DNA of 64,000 bases, taken from assembly GCA_964568735.1 (NCBI GenBank), contig CAZMRF010000008.1, positions 37,634-101,633 on the forward strand, in the 5' to 3' direction. The position numbers were made by a program, and so were the translations under genes. The notes under the pieces are model-generated. The model ran no database searches, had not been told where the DNA came from, and saw nothing but the letters and a program-made list of their open reading frames with translations. Numbering within the stretch: position 1 is the stretch's first letter; every line of letters starts with the position of its first letter. This DNA comes from CAZMRF01 sp964568735. Lineage in GTDB: Bacteria; Acidobacteriota; Polarisedimenticolia; JACPZX01. Positions 7,972 through 16,293 of this stretch are shown here, one piece after another.

Positions 7972-9156
7972 TTGGACAGCGAGATCATCGTCCTGCACGG
8001 CGCCCGCACGGGCATGGCCGCCTACAACGGCCGTCTTGCCGGCCTGAGCGAGATCGAGCTGGGATCGCTGGCTGCACGCGGCGCCCTCGTGCGCAGCGGC
8101 GTTCCAGCCGAGGCCGTCGATCACGTGATCATGGGCAACGCCCTGCAGACATCGGGGAACGCGGCCTACGGGGCGCGCCACGTCGCGCTGAAGGCGGGGA
8201 TTCCGGAGCGGGTTCCGGCTCTCACCGTCAACCGGCTCTGCGGATCGGGCATCCAGGCCGTGATCTCCGCCTCCCACATGATTGCAGCCGGCGAAGCGGA
8301 GGTCTGCGTCGCCGGGGGCATGGAGAACATGTCCCAGGCCCCTCACGTCATCCGGGGAGCACGCAGGGGATTCCGGCTGGGTGAAGGGCGGCTCGAGGAT
8401 TCCCTCGTCGTGGCACTCACGGACGGCTACTGCGGGTTGATGATGGCCGAAACGGCCGAGGTCCTCGCTCGTGAGGCGGGCATCACGCGGAGGGAGTGCG
8501 ATGCCTATGCCCTCCGGAGCCAGCAGGCCGCGGAAGCCGCCTGGCAGGCCGGGCGCTTCCAGGAGGAGATCGTGCCGGTGGAGATCCGGGAGAAAGGCCG
8601 CGTTCAGGAATTCGCCGAAGACGATCACCGGCGGCCGCAGACGACCTCAGACGCGCTCGCGGCCCTGCCCCCCGCCTTCGGTCGCGGCGAGCTGGTCACC
8701 GCAGGGAACGCCTCGGGGATCGTGGATGGAGCCGCCGCGCTCGTCCTGTCCGGGGCTCGCCGGGCCGAGGCGGAGGGATGGACCCGGCTCGGCCGGCTCG
8801 CCGGCTGGGGATACGCGGGCGTCCCGCCTAGAATCATGGGGATCGGCCCCGTCCCCGCCATCCGCGCAGCACTCGATCGCGCGGGCCTCTCCATCGACGA
8901 GATCGATCTCTTGGAGATCAACGAAGCCTTCGCTGCTCAATACCTCGCCGTCGAGAAGGAGCTGCACCTGGATCGGGAGAAGGTGAACGTGAACGGAGGC
9001 GCGATCGCCCTGGGGCATCCCCTGGGCGCAACGGGCGCCCGGCTCGTCCTCACACTCCTCCTCGAGCTGCGGCGGCGTGGCGCACGGTACGGGGTGGCGG
9101 CAGCCTGCATCGGCGGGGGGCAGGGCATCGCCCTCGTCGTCGACGCTCAATGCTGA
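7972..9156 (+). CDS. Acetyl-CoA acetyltransferase (thiolase)
   Basis: Condenses two acetyl-CoA to acetoacetyl-CoA, or cleaves 3-ketoacyl-CoA in fatty-acid breakdown. 394 residues, the normal thiolase length. Nucleophile Cys90 in NRLCGSGIQA, the GGMENMSQAP motif, the catalytic His in NGGAIALGHPLGATGAR and the second Cys in CIGGGQGIA are all present, so it should be active. The start is TTG at 7972; no better ATG gives the conserved N-terminus. A crotonase-family gene follows 107 bases on, fitting a beta-oxidation or ketoacid route. Biosynthetic versus degradative thiolase cannot be decided from sequence alone. Confidence 0.92.
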   Translation: MDSEIIVLHGARTGMAAYNGRLAGLSEIELGSLAARGALVRSGVPAEAVDHVIMGNALQTSGNAAYGARHVALKAGIPERVPALTVNRLCGSGIQAVISASHMIAAGEAEVCVAGGMENMSQAPHVIRGARRGFRLGEGRLEDSLVVALTDGYCGLMMAETAEVLAREAGITRRECDAYALRSQQAAEAAWQAGRFQEEIVPVEIREKGRVQEFAEDDHRRPQTTSDALAALPPAFGRGELVTAGNASGIVDGAAALVLSGARRAEAEGWTRLGRLAGWGYAGVPPRIMGIGPVPAIRAALDRAGLSIDEIDLLEINEAFAAQYLAVEKELHLDREKVNVNGGAIALGHPLGATGARLVLTLLLELRRRGARYGVAAACIGGGQGIALVVDAQC

Positions 9157-9263
9157 GGGATGCCATGATTCGGACGAAGAACTAGCTCCGCAGAGTCACG
9201 ACAGATTCGCCGCGGCCCCGTGGTGCTCCGGCCCGCGGCGGACCCTGGTCCGGGAGAGATGCC

Positions 9264-10046
9264 ATGACCTACAAGAACCTCCTCTACGAGAACAACGACG
9301 GCGTCGTCCGCATCACCGTCAACCGTCCCGAGAAGCTCAACGCGCTGAACCGCGAGACTCTCCGAGAGCTCGACCAGGCGCTCTCCATGTACCAGGGCGA
9401 CGACGCAGCCCGTGCGCTCATCGTGACGGGCAGTGGCTCGCGCGCCTTCGTGGCGGGGGCCGATATCGCCGAGCTCGCGGAGCAGACACCCCGGGAAGGC
9501 CAGGACTACGCGCTCTACGGGCAATCCGTTCTCTCCCGGCTCGAGCGCAGCCGGAAGCCGACCATCGCCGCCATCAACGGTTTCGCGCTCGGGGGCGGGC
9601 TCGAGCTCGCGCTCGCCTGTCAGATCCGGGTCGCGGCGGAGGGGGCCTCCCTCGGCCTGCCGGAGGTCACTCTCGGCCTCATCCCGGGGTTCGGGGGCAC
9701 CCAGCGGCTGCCTCGCCTCGTGGGGCGCGGGAAGGCTCTCGAGCTGATCCTGACGGGCGACCGGCTGGATGCCCAGGAGGCCTTGAAGACGGGCCTCGTC
9801 AACAGGGTCGTCCCCGCCGATCAGCTCATCGAAACCTGCGAGAAGCTCGCAAAGACCATACTCTCGCGTGGGCCCATCGCCGTCAGCTTCGCCATCGACT
9901 CGGTCAACAGGGGACTCGACATGCCCCTCTCGGAGGGGCTCTTCCTCGAAGCGGGTCTTTTCGGCCTCTTGACGGCCACCGATGATGCCAGGGAAGGGAC
10001 CGGCGCCTTCCTGGAAAAGCGCAAGCCCGCATTCCGCGGACGGTGA
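9264..10046 (+). CDS. Enoyl-CoA hydratase (crotonase family)
   Basis: Adds water to trans-2-enoyl-CoA to give 3-hydroxyacyl-CoA. 260 residues. The oxyanion-hole loops FVAGADIAEL and NGFALGGGLELALAC are clear, and both catalytic glutamates of the hydratase subgroup appear: one in GGGLELAL, one in GLPEVTLGLIPGFGGTQRL. That favours a true hydratase over other crotonase enzymes. It ends where the Lpt-type gene begins (TGA at 10044-10046 overlaps a possible GTG), suggesting one transcript. Likely partner of the upstream thiolase in short-chain acyl-CoA metabolism. Confidence 0.9.
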   Translation: MTYKNLLYENNDGVVRITVNRPEKLNALNRETLRELDQALSMYQGDDAARALIVTGSGSRAFVAGADIAELAEQTPREGQDYALYGQSVLSRLERSRKPTIAAINGFALGGGLELALACQIRVAAEGASLGLPEVTLGLIPGFGGTQRLPRLVGRGKALELILTGDRLDAQEALKTGLVNRVVPADQLIETCEKLAKTILSRGPIAVSFAIDSVNRGLDMPLSEGLFLEAGLFGLLTATDDAREGTGAFLEKRKPAFRGR

Positions 10047-10063
10047 CGGGGAGGGCCTGTCCG

Positions 10064-12178
10064 ATGGCTCTCGATCTTCCAGCGAGCCTGCCCGGCCGGG
10101 CCTCTCCGCGCAACCCGCTCAGCGGGCTGCGCTATGCCGTCCTGATCCTCCTCGTGCTCCTGACGGGCGCCGTGGCCTACCTGATCGCCGACAGGTCGCG
10201 CGGCGAAGGCGGCCCTCCTCTCACGTCGCTGGAAACGGGCGAGGGGGTGGCGCAGCGCTCGCTGAACCTCGACCTCAAGCGAACGCGCCGCGGGCTCCCC
10301 TCGCTGCAGATCACGGCCCGCGAGGCGCTGACCTACCGCGCCGGAGGCACCGTGCTTCACGACGTGTCCGTCACCGTTTTCGACGAGGGTCAGGAGCGGA
10401 CGGAGATCTCGGCGCCGCTCGCGGTGTCGGGTGAGGCCTCCGCGGGGGGGTGGAGCTTCCGGGAGGGAGTCGTCTTGAAGAACGAGCGGGGCCTGCACGT
10501 GGAGGTCCCCGAGATCACCTACCGCGAATCTCCCCCTGAGCTCAACGCGACGGGCGAGGTGGTGTTCAGCACAGGGAGCGTCGAGGGGAGGGCGAGGGGC
10601 CTCCGTTACCTGGTGGCCCGGCGCCGGCTCGAGTTCCTCTCCGACGTGAGCATCTCGGCCGCCGACTCCTCGGGAGCGCAGCGCACGATCCTGGCGACCT
10701 CGGCACGGCTGGACCCCCGATCCGACCTCGTGACCTTCATGGGCTACGTGATGCAGAGCTCGACGGGCCAGACGCTCTCGGGGAGCCTGGTCGAGGTGGG
10801 CCTCGAAGCCGAGGGAAGCAACAAGCGCGTGCGCTCCCTGCGAGCCCTCCGCGGCTTCCGCGCGTTCTTTCCCGCGGATCCAGCCGGAGGCGCGCCGGTA
10901 TCGGCTGAAGGCCACACCCTGACGGGAGACAGGCTGGAGCTGCAGCTGGATCCGGAGGGCCTCCCTGTCGCCGTCTTCGCGGAAGGGGGGGTCCGCCTCG
11001 CCGACGGCAACCCGGAGGAGCACCCGAGGAGTCTCTCGAGCGACCGGCTCGACGCGGAATTCCGGGAGGGCCGGATCGTGAAGGTGACCGCGAGCCAATC
11101 GGCGCAGCTTCAGATTCCCGCTGCGAGGGACCCGCGCGGCGAGAGCGCGACCGTCGATGCGGGGAGGATCACCGCCGGCATCGACCAGGCCGGCCGGAGC
11201 TTCGAGGCCATCGAGGCCGAGGGAGATGTGAAGGTTTCCCACGGGACGAGGACTCTCGAGTCGCCGAAGCTCCGCTACGAGCCCTCGCAGGAGAGGTGGA
11301 TCCTGAGCGGAAGCGCGGAGAGCCCGGCAAGCCTGACGACGGAGGGCGCCACGATTGCGGCGAACGAGATCGAGATCGACAGAACCCAGGAGATCCTCCT
11401 GGCACGGGGCCGCGTCAAGACCACGACCTCCTCCCCCGCGAGCCCCGCGACTCCGGGTGCCGGGACTCCTGCTGCCGGGACGACGGTGCCTGGAGCTGGA
11501 GCTCGCGGCCTGGAGGGGCTCTTCGGCTCAGAGGGAGGCGCCCTTCACGCGATGTCGGAACGGTTGAGGCTCCAGATGAAGGAGCGGCAGGCGAGGTACA
11601 CCGGAGGAGTGAGGATCTGGAAAGGGAGCGGCAGCATCGAAGCGCTGGAGGTCCGATTCTCCGAGGCCGAGGGACTCCTCGACGCCGAAGGGGGAGTGGT
11701 CGCCCGCATCCCCGTCGAGGGCGCCTCGGATCCTTCAACGCGCACCGTCACGATCACCTCGTCGAGCCTGCGCTACCGCAGGGATGCCATGGATGCCCGG
11801 TTCGGGGGGGGGACCGTGGCCACGACGGGGGGCCTCAGGATCCAGGCCGAGAGCATGCACGCCACCGGCACGACGCTGGAAGGGCTCAGGCAGCTCGAGG
11901 CCGATGGAGGCGTGACCCTTCGGCAGGGGAGGATCCTCGGCGAAGGCGATCGACTCGTGGCCGATTTCCCATCCGAGCGTTTCTCGCTCATCGGGAAGGG
12001 GCGACTCGCAACGATGCAAGATCAGTCTAATCAGCAGGTTGCGCGTGGGGCTGTGTTGACTTACGAGAGGTCGACTGGTAGGATTCAAGTCGAGTCCGAA
12101 TCGGGCGGAAGGACCTGGATCACGCTTCGGCCGACGTCGGAAGAGGGTGAGCGCGGTGATCCGAAGCCTCCACGCTGA
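10064..12178 (+). CDS. LptC/LptA-like LPS-export periplasmic protein, fused form
   Basis: About 704 residues, several times the size of LptC (~190) or LptA (~180). One N-terminal membrane anchor (~15-40, LRYAVLILLVLLTGAVAYLI) is followed by an LptC-like part and then successive OstA/LptA-like beta stretches such as LTGDRLELQLDPEG, LSSDRLDAEF and a late segment near 580-690. It sits where lptC and lptA normally lie, directly before lptB (32-base overlap) and rpoN, and probably forms the periplasmic LPS bridge. A low-complexity Ala/Thr/Pro linker lies near residue 460-480. A 9-G run at 11804-11812 encodes three glycines. ATG 10064 is preferred; GTG 10043 is possible. Family is inferred from context and repeat pattern; individual domains are weakly conserved. 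Confidence 0.7.
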   Translation: MALDLPASLPGRASPRNPLSGLRYAVLILLVLLTGAVAYLIADRSRGEGGPPLTSLETGEGVAQRSLNLDLKRTRRGLPSLQITAREALTYRAGGTVLHDVSVTVFDEGQERTEISAPLAVSGEASAGGWSFREGVVLKNERGLHVEVPEITYRESPPELNATGEVVFSTGSVEGRARGLRYLVARRRLEFLSDVSISAADSSGAQRTILATSARLDPRSDLVTFMGYVMQSSTGQTLSGSLVEVGLEAEGSNKRVRSLRALRGFRAFFPADPAGGAPVSAEGHTLTGDRLELQLDPEGLPVAVFAEGGVRLADGNPEEHPRSLSSDRLDAEFREGRIVKVTASQSAQLQIPAARDPRGESATVDAGRITAGIDQAGRSFEAIEAEGDVKVSHGTRTLESPKLRYEPSQERWILSGSAESPASLTTEGATIAANEIEIDRTQEILLARGRVKTTTSSPASPATPGAGTPAAGTTVPGAGARGLEGLFGSEGGALHAMSERLRLQMKERQARYTGGVRIWKGSGSIEALEVRFSEAEGLLDAEGGVVARIPVEGASDPSTRTVTITSSSLRYRRDAMDARFGGGTVATTGGLRIQAESMHATGTTLEGLRQLEADGGVTLRQGRILGEGDRLVADFPSERFSLIGKGRLATMQDQSNQQVARGAVLTYERSTGRIQVESESGGRTWITLRPTSEEGERGDPKPPR

Positions 12179-12884
12179 AGGAATTTCGAAGAGCTACCGG
12201 AAGCGTCACGTCGTCACAGACGTGACCCTGCGCATACAGGGCGGGGAGATTGTCGGTCTCCTGGGTCCCAACGGCGCCGGCAAGACCACCACCTTCGGAT
12301 GCATCCTGGGCCTCGTTCGGCCCGACAGAGGCCGGGTCACCCTCGACGACCAGGACATCACCTCTCTTCCGATGTATCTGCGCGCCCGCCGCGGGCTCGG
12401 ATACCTGCCCCAGGAAGCTTCGGTCTTCCGGAAGATGACGGTGGAGGACAACCTCCTCGCCATCCTCGAGACGCTTCGATTGGGGAGCGACGAGATGCGC
12501 GAGCGCTCCGCGAGCCTCCTTGAGGAGTTCGGTCTCTCCCACCTCGCGCGGCAGAAGGGCTCGACGCTCTCCGGGGGCGAACGACGCCGGCTCGAGATCG
12601 CACGGGCCCTCACGACGAGTCCATCCTTCATTCTCCTCGACGAACCCTTCGCGGGGATCGATCCCATCGCCCGCGCGGATCTCCAGCGCGTCGTCGCGCA
12701 TCTCAAGGAGAGAGGGTTGGGGATCCTGATCACGGATCACAACGTTCGGGAGACTTTACAAATAACCGACCGGGCGTACATTATCGCGGAGGGAACCATC
12801 CTCGAATCAGGTCCACCGGACGAACTGGCCTCGAACCCCCGCGTGCGCGAGGTTTACCTGGGGGATCAGTTCCAGCTCGCCTGA
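12147..12884 (+). CDS. lptB: LPS export ABC transporter ATP-binding protein LptB
   Basis: Cytoplasmic ATPase that powers LPS extraction from the inner membrane with LptF and LptG. 245 residues, normal. Walker A GPNGAGKTTTF, Q-loop GYLPQEASVFRKMTVEDN (the SVFR-K signature is typical of LptB), ABC signature LSGGERRRLEIARAL, Walker B FILLDEPFAGIDP and H-loop LITDHNVRETL are all visible. GTG start, overlapping the preceding gene by 32 bases. Its permeases are encoded far away at 55183-57624 as one fused protein. Confidence 0.96.
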   Translation: MSAVIRSLHAEGISKSYRKRHVVTDVTLRIQGGEIVGLLGPNGAGKTTTFGCILGLVRPDRGRVTLDDQDITSLPMYLRARRGLGYLPQEASVFRKMTVEDNLLAILETLRLGSDEMRERSASLLEEFGLSHLARQKGSTLSGGERRRLEIARALTTSPSFILLDEPFAGIDPIARADLQRVVAHLKERGLGILITDHNVRETLQITDRAYIIAEGTILESGPPDELASNPRVREVYLGDQFQLA

Positions 12885-12910
12885 TCCTCGATCAGAGCGA
12901 AGCAGAAAAC

Positions 12911-14377
12911 ATGGCGCTCGAGCAGAAACTCAACATCAAGATGAGCCAAAAGCTCATCATGACGCCGTCGCTGCAGCAAGCGATCAAGCTGCTGCAGTTG
13001 AGCAAGCTCGAACTCCTCGAAGAGATCACGCACGAGCTGGTCGAAAACCCGGTCCTCGAGGAAGGCACGGAGGTCACGCAGAGCGAGCAGGAGGTGAAGG
13101 AAGAGGCGGCAGCTCCTGTCGCCGAGGGCGCCCCGGCCGCAGCAACGACGCCGGCCGAGGGAGACGGGAAGGAGACCTTCGGCGACGACTTCCTCGACGC
13201 CTTCTACGAGAACTTCATCCAGTCCTCGTACGAGCCCAGGGCCCCCGTCGAGCAGATCGACCTCCCGTCCTTCGAGGCCACGCTCACCAAGCCGCAGACG
13301 CTCACCGATCACCTCGAGTGGCAGCTCGAAGCGAGCGCCGTCGACGACCGGGTCAGGGAGATCGCCGAGGCGATCATCGGCAACCTCAACGACGACGGAT
13401 ACCTCGGGGCGACGGTGGAGGAGCTCCAGGCGATGGGGCCCTACCGGCCGGAGGAGGTCGAGCGCGCCCTCACGCTCGTGAGGAGCCTGGATCCTCCCGG
13501 TGTGGCTGCGCGCGACCTGCGCGAGTGCCTGCTCATCCAGCTGGAGCACCTCGGCCTCGCCGCGAGCCACGCCGGCGGGATCGTCCGCGACCACTTCGAT
13601 CAGCTGCAGGGCCACCGGTATCCTGCCCTCGCGCAGGAGCTCGGGTGCGACATGGCCGAGCTCAGCGCCGCCATCGACGTCATCCGGCACCTGGACCCCT
13701 CCCCGGGACTTCGATACAACTCGCGCCGCTCCCAGTACGTCACGCCCGACGTATTCGTCGTGAAGGTGGAGCGCGCTGAGTATAAGGTCGTCCTGAACGA
13801 GGACGGCATGCCGCGGCTGCGGATCAGCGGCCACTACCGGCGGATGCTCGACCATCAGAACCCCGCCGCGGACAGGGAGGCGCGCTCCTATATCCGGGAG
13901 AAGGTCCGCGCCGCGCACAGGTTCATCAAGAGCCTCGACGAGCGCCAGCGCACCATCTTCAAGGTCGCAACCAGCATCGTCAAGCACGAGAGGGACTTCC
14001 TGGACCACGGCATCAATCACATGCGCCCTCTCATCCTCCGCGATGTTGCGGAGGACATCGGGATGCACGAGTCCACGGTAAGCCGCGTCGTCAACAACAA
14101 GTACATGCACACTCCCCGCGGGCTCTACGAGATGCGGTATTTCTTTCATGCGGCCGTCCCCGGCTCGGCGGGCGAGGACATCTCTTCGCTCAAGGTGAAG
14201 GAAAAGATCCGCGAGATCGTCGCATCGGAGGACAACCAGAGCCCGCTGAGCGACGCGCACATCGTCAAGCTCCTATCCGAGGAGCATGGCATCAGGATCG
14301 CGCGAAGGACGGTGGCCAAGTACCGCGGAGAGCTCAGGATCCCGTCCTCGAACGATCGGAGGCAACCCCTGGCGTGA
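12911..14377 (+). CDS. rpoN: RNA polymerase sigma-54 factor RpoN
   Basis: Alternative sigma factor recognising -24/-12 promoters and needing AAA+ activators. 488 residues. Region I is glutamine/leucine-rich (KLIMTPSLQQAIKLLQLSKLE), an acidic linker follows (~60-110), then the core-binding region, a helix-turn-helix (RDVAEDIGMHESTVSRV) and the RpoN box ARRTVAKYRG. The box usually ends in Glu; here it ends in Gly. Position between lptB and hpf is the classic arrangement. No clear -24/-12 promoter was seen in the window. The hpf gene may start within its stop codon (GTGA). Confidence 0.96.
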   Translation: MALEQKLNIKMSQKLIMTPSLQQAIKLLQLSKLELLEEITHELVENPVLEEGTEVTQSEQEVKEEAAAPVAEGAPAAATTPAEGDGKETFGDDFLDAFYENFIQSSYEPRAPVEQIDLPSFEATLTKPQTLTDHLEWQLEASAVDDRVREIAEAIIGNLNDDGYLGATVEELQAMGPYRPEEVERALTLVRSLDPPGVAARDLRECLLIQLEHLGLAASHAGGIVRDHFDQLQGHRYPALAQELGCDMAELSAAIDVIRHLDPSPGLRYNSRRSQYVTPDVFVVKVERAEYKVVLNEDGMPRLRISGHYRRMLDHQNPAADREARSYIREKVRAAHRFIKSLDERQRTIFKVATSIVKHERDFLDHGINHMRPLILRDVAEDIGMHESTVSRVVNNKYMHTPRGLYEMRYFFHAAVPGSAGEDISSLKVKEKIREIVASEDNQSPLSDAHIVKLLSEEHGIRIARRTVAKYRGELRIPSSNDRRQPLA

Positions 14378-14994
14378 CCCCGACCAATGAGAACTCCGAC
14401 ATGAAGCTCGAGATCACGGGACGGCACGTGAAGGTAACGCCCGCTCTCAGGACCTTCGCGAGCGAGAAGCTCGAGAAAATCCGGCGCCTCGTGGACGGAT
14501 CCCTCGAGATTCACGTGATCCTCACCGTCGAGAAGCACCGGCACTCGGCCGAGATCCTCGTCCATGGCCGGCACCTCGGACTGAGCGCCCGCGAGGTGAC
14601 TCAGGACATGTACACCTCCATCGGCGAGTGCGTGGAGAAGCTGGAAACCCAGGCGAGGAAGCAGAAGGAGAAGCTCACCACGCGCAGGAGGAGGGCCGCA
14701 GCACTGTCCGAGTCTCCGGTGGAAGCTCCTTCCGTGCCCGAGAGGACCAAGTCCAGCCGGGCGCCTGCGGCCGCGCGGCGACGCAAGGCCTCCGATGGCG
14801 CTGACGCAGACGGGCTCCAGATCGTCCGCACCTCCATGCCCCGTCGCAAACCCATGTCGGTGGAGGAGGCGGCCGTGCAGGTCATGGAAACCGACCTGGG
14901 CTTCATCGTCTTCCGCAACGATCGCTCCCAATCGATCAACATCCTCTACCGGCGGAAAGACGGGCGGCTCGGCCTTATCGAGCCGGAGAGCTGA
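14374..14994 (+). CDS. hpf: Ribosome hibernation promoting factor, long form
   Basis: Binds and dimerises 70S ribosomes in stationary phase, shutting down translation. 206 residues (197 if ATG 14401 is used). The N-terminal ~100 residues are the HPF/YfiA domain, with MKLEITGRHVKVTPALR and a DMYTSIGECVEKLETQ helix. A basic, variable linker follows, then the C-terminal dimerisation domain (SVEEAAVQVMETDLGFIVFR, ending INILYRRKDGRLGLIEPE), which marks the long form. Follows rpoN with a 4-base overlap when GTG 14374 is taken. Confidence 0.93.
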   Translation: MTPTNENSDMKLEITGRHVKVTPALRTFASEKLEKIRRLVDGSLEIHVILTVEKHRHSAEILVHGRHLGLSAREVTQDMYTSIGECVEKLETQARKQKEKLTTRRRRAAALSESPVEAPSVPERTKSSRAPAAARRRKASDGADADGLQIVRTSMPRRKPMSVEEAAVQVMETDLGFIVFRNDRSQSINILYRRKDGRLGLIEPES

Positions 14995-15051
14995 AGCCCG
15001 AAGATCGCGCATCGCACCCCAGGACGCGCTCATCGTGTCCCTGCACGCTCC

Positions 15052-15081
15052 TTGACACGGCTGGGGAGCCCCGGCTACGAT
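15052..15081 (+). promoter_or_regulatory. Putative promoter of the acyl-CoA dehydrogenase/mutase operon
   Basis: TTGACA (15052-15057), 18-base spacer, TACGAT (15076-15081), 61 bases before the ATG at 15143. Confidence 0.5.
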
Positions 15082-15142
15082 GCCGTCTATTCCTTGAAAC
15101 TAAAGAGAGTTACGTGACGCCCGCCCATCTGGATACCACGAC

Positions 15143-16288
15143 ATGAGACTCGAGCTCGACCAGGACCACGTGATGCTGCGGGACACCCTCCGGCGATTCG
15201 CCGAGAGCGAGATTGAGCCGAAGGCCGCCCACCACGACCGTACGCGGGAGTTTCCGCGCGAGTCCGTCAGGAAGAGCGCTGAGCTGGGCCTGATGGGCGT
15301 CATGGTCGACCCATCGCACGGCGGGGCCGGCCTGGACGCTCTCTCCTACGTGATCGCCATCGAGGAGATCTCCAGGGTGGATGCCTCTCTCGGCGTCATC
15401 CTCTCCGTGAACAACTCGCTCTACTGCCACCCCATCGAGAAGTTCGGGACCGAGGAGCAGAAGAAGAGATACCTGGCCCCCTTCGCGGCCGGGGAAAAGA
15501 TCGGAGCCTACTGCCTCACCGAGGCCAATTCGGGCTCGGACGCGGGGAGCTTGAGGACTTCCGCCGTGCGCAAGGGCGACCGCTGGGTCCTGAACGGATC
15601 CAAGGTCTTCGTCACGAACGGGATCGCCGCCGACGCCTGCATCGTCTACGCGAAGAGCGAGGCGGGGGCCCCCGGCTCCCGCGGGATCTCGGCCTTCATC
15701 GTGGAGCGGGGCTTTCCGGGGTACTCGCTGGGCAAGCCGGAGACGAAGCTCGGGATCACCTCTTCGGGATCGGTGGAGGTCGTCCTGACGGATTGCGAGG
15801 TGCCCGCGGGGAATCTCCTCGGCGAGGAGGGAGCCGGGTTCAAGGTGGCCCTCCACACCCTCGACGGCGGGCGCATCGGCATCGCCGCGCAGGCCGTCGG
15901 CATCGCCCAGGGCGCCCTCGACAAGTCGGTCCGGTATGCGAAGGAGCGCGTGCAGTTCGGGAAGCCCATCGCCGAGCAGCAATCGATCCAGTGGATGCTC
16001 GCGGACATGGCCACCGACACCGACGCGGCGCGATTGCTCACCTACCGCGCCGCCCACGCCAAGGAGACGAAGGAGCGATACACGCTCGAAGCCTCGATGG
16101 CGAAGCTCTTCGCGTCGGAGGTGTGCAACCGGGTGGCCTACAAGGCGGTGCAGATCTTCGGCGGCTACGGGTACATCTCCGAGTACCCCGTGGAACGCTA
16201 CTTCCGCGACGCCCGCATCACGGAAATCTACGAAGGCACCAGCGAGATCCAGCGGATGGTGATCGCGGCCAACATCCTCAAGGGGTAG
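15143..16288 (+). CDS. Acyl-CoA dehydrogenase (first of two)
   Basis: FAD enzyme that oxidises acyl-CoA to trans-2-enoyl-CoA. 381 residues, typical. Signature 1 (AYCLTEANSGSDAGSL), the substrate/FAD loop WVLNGSKVFVTNG, the FAD-dimer motif QIFGGYGYISEYPVERYFRDARI and the catalytic Glu in YEGTSEIQR are present. The YEGTSEIQ catalytic position is that of short-chain and butyryl-type dehydrogenases. It is followed five bases later by a paralog and then a mutase, so short- or branched-chain substrates are likely (inference). Confidence 0.93.
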   Translation: MRLELDQDHVMLRDTLRRFAESEIEPKAAHHDRTREFPRESVRKSAELGLMGVMVDPSHGGAGLDALSYVIAIEEISRVDASLGVILSVNNSLYCHPIEKFGTEEQKKRYLAPFAAGEKIGAYCLTEANSGSDAGSLRTSAVRKGDRWVLNGSKVFVTNGIAADACIVYAKSEAGAPGSRGISAFIVERGFPGYSLGKPETKLGITSSGSVEVVLTDCEVPAGNLLGEEGAGFKVALHTLDGGRIGIAAQAVGIAQGALDKSVRYAKERVQFGKPIAEQQSIQWMLADMATDTDAARLLTYRAAHAKETKERYTLEASMAKLFASEVCNRVAYKAVQIFGGYGYISEYPVERYFRDARITEIYEGTSEIQRMVIAANILKG

Positions 16289-16293
16289 CCGGC

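Noticed and set aside
15793..16293. Upstream extension of the second acyl-CoA dehydrogenase
   Set aside because: This part overlaps the first dehydrogenase in another frame and has no dehydrogenase similarity; the real start is near 16294.
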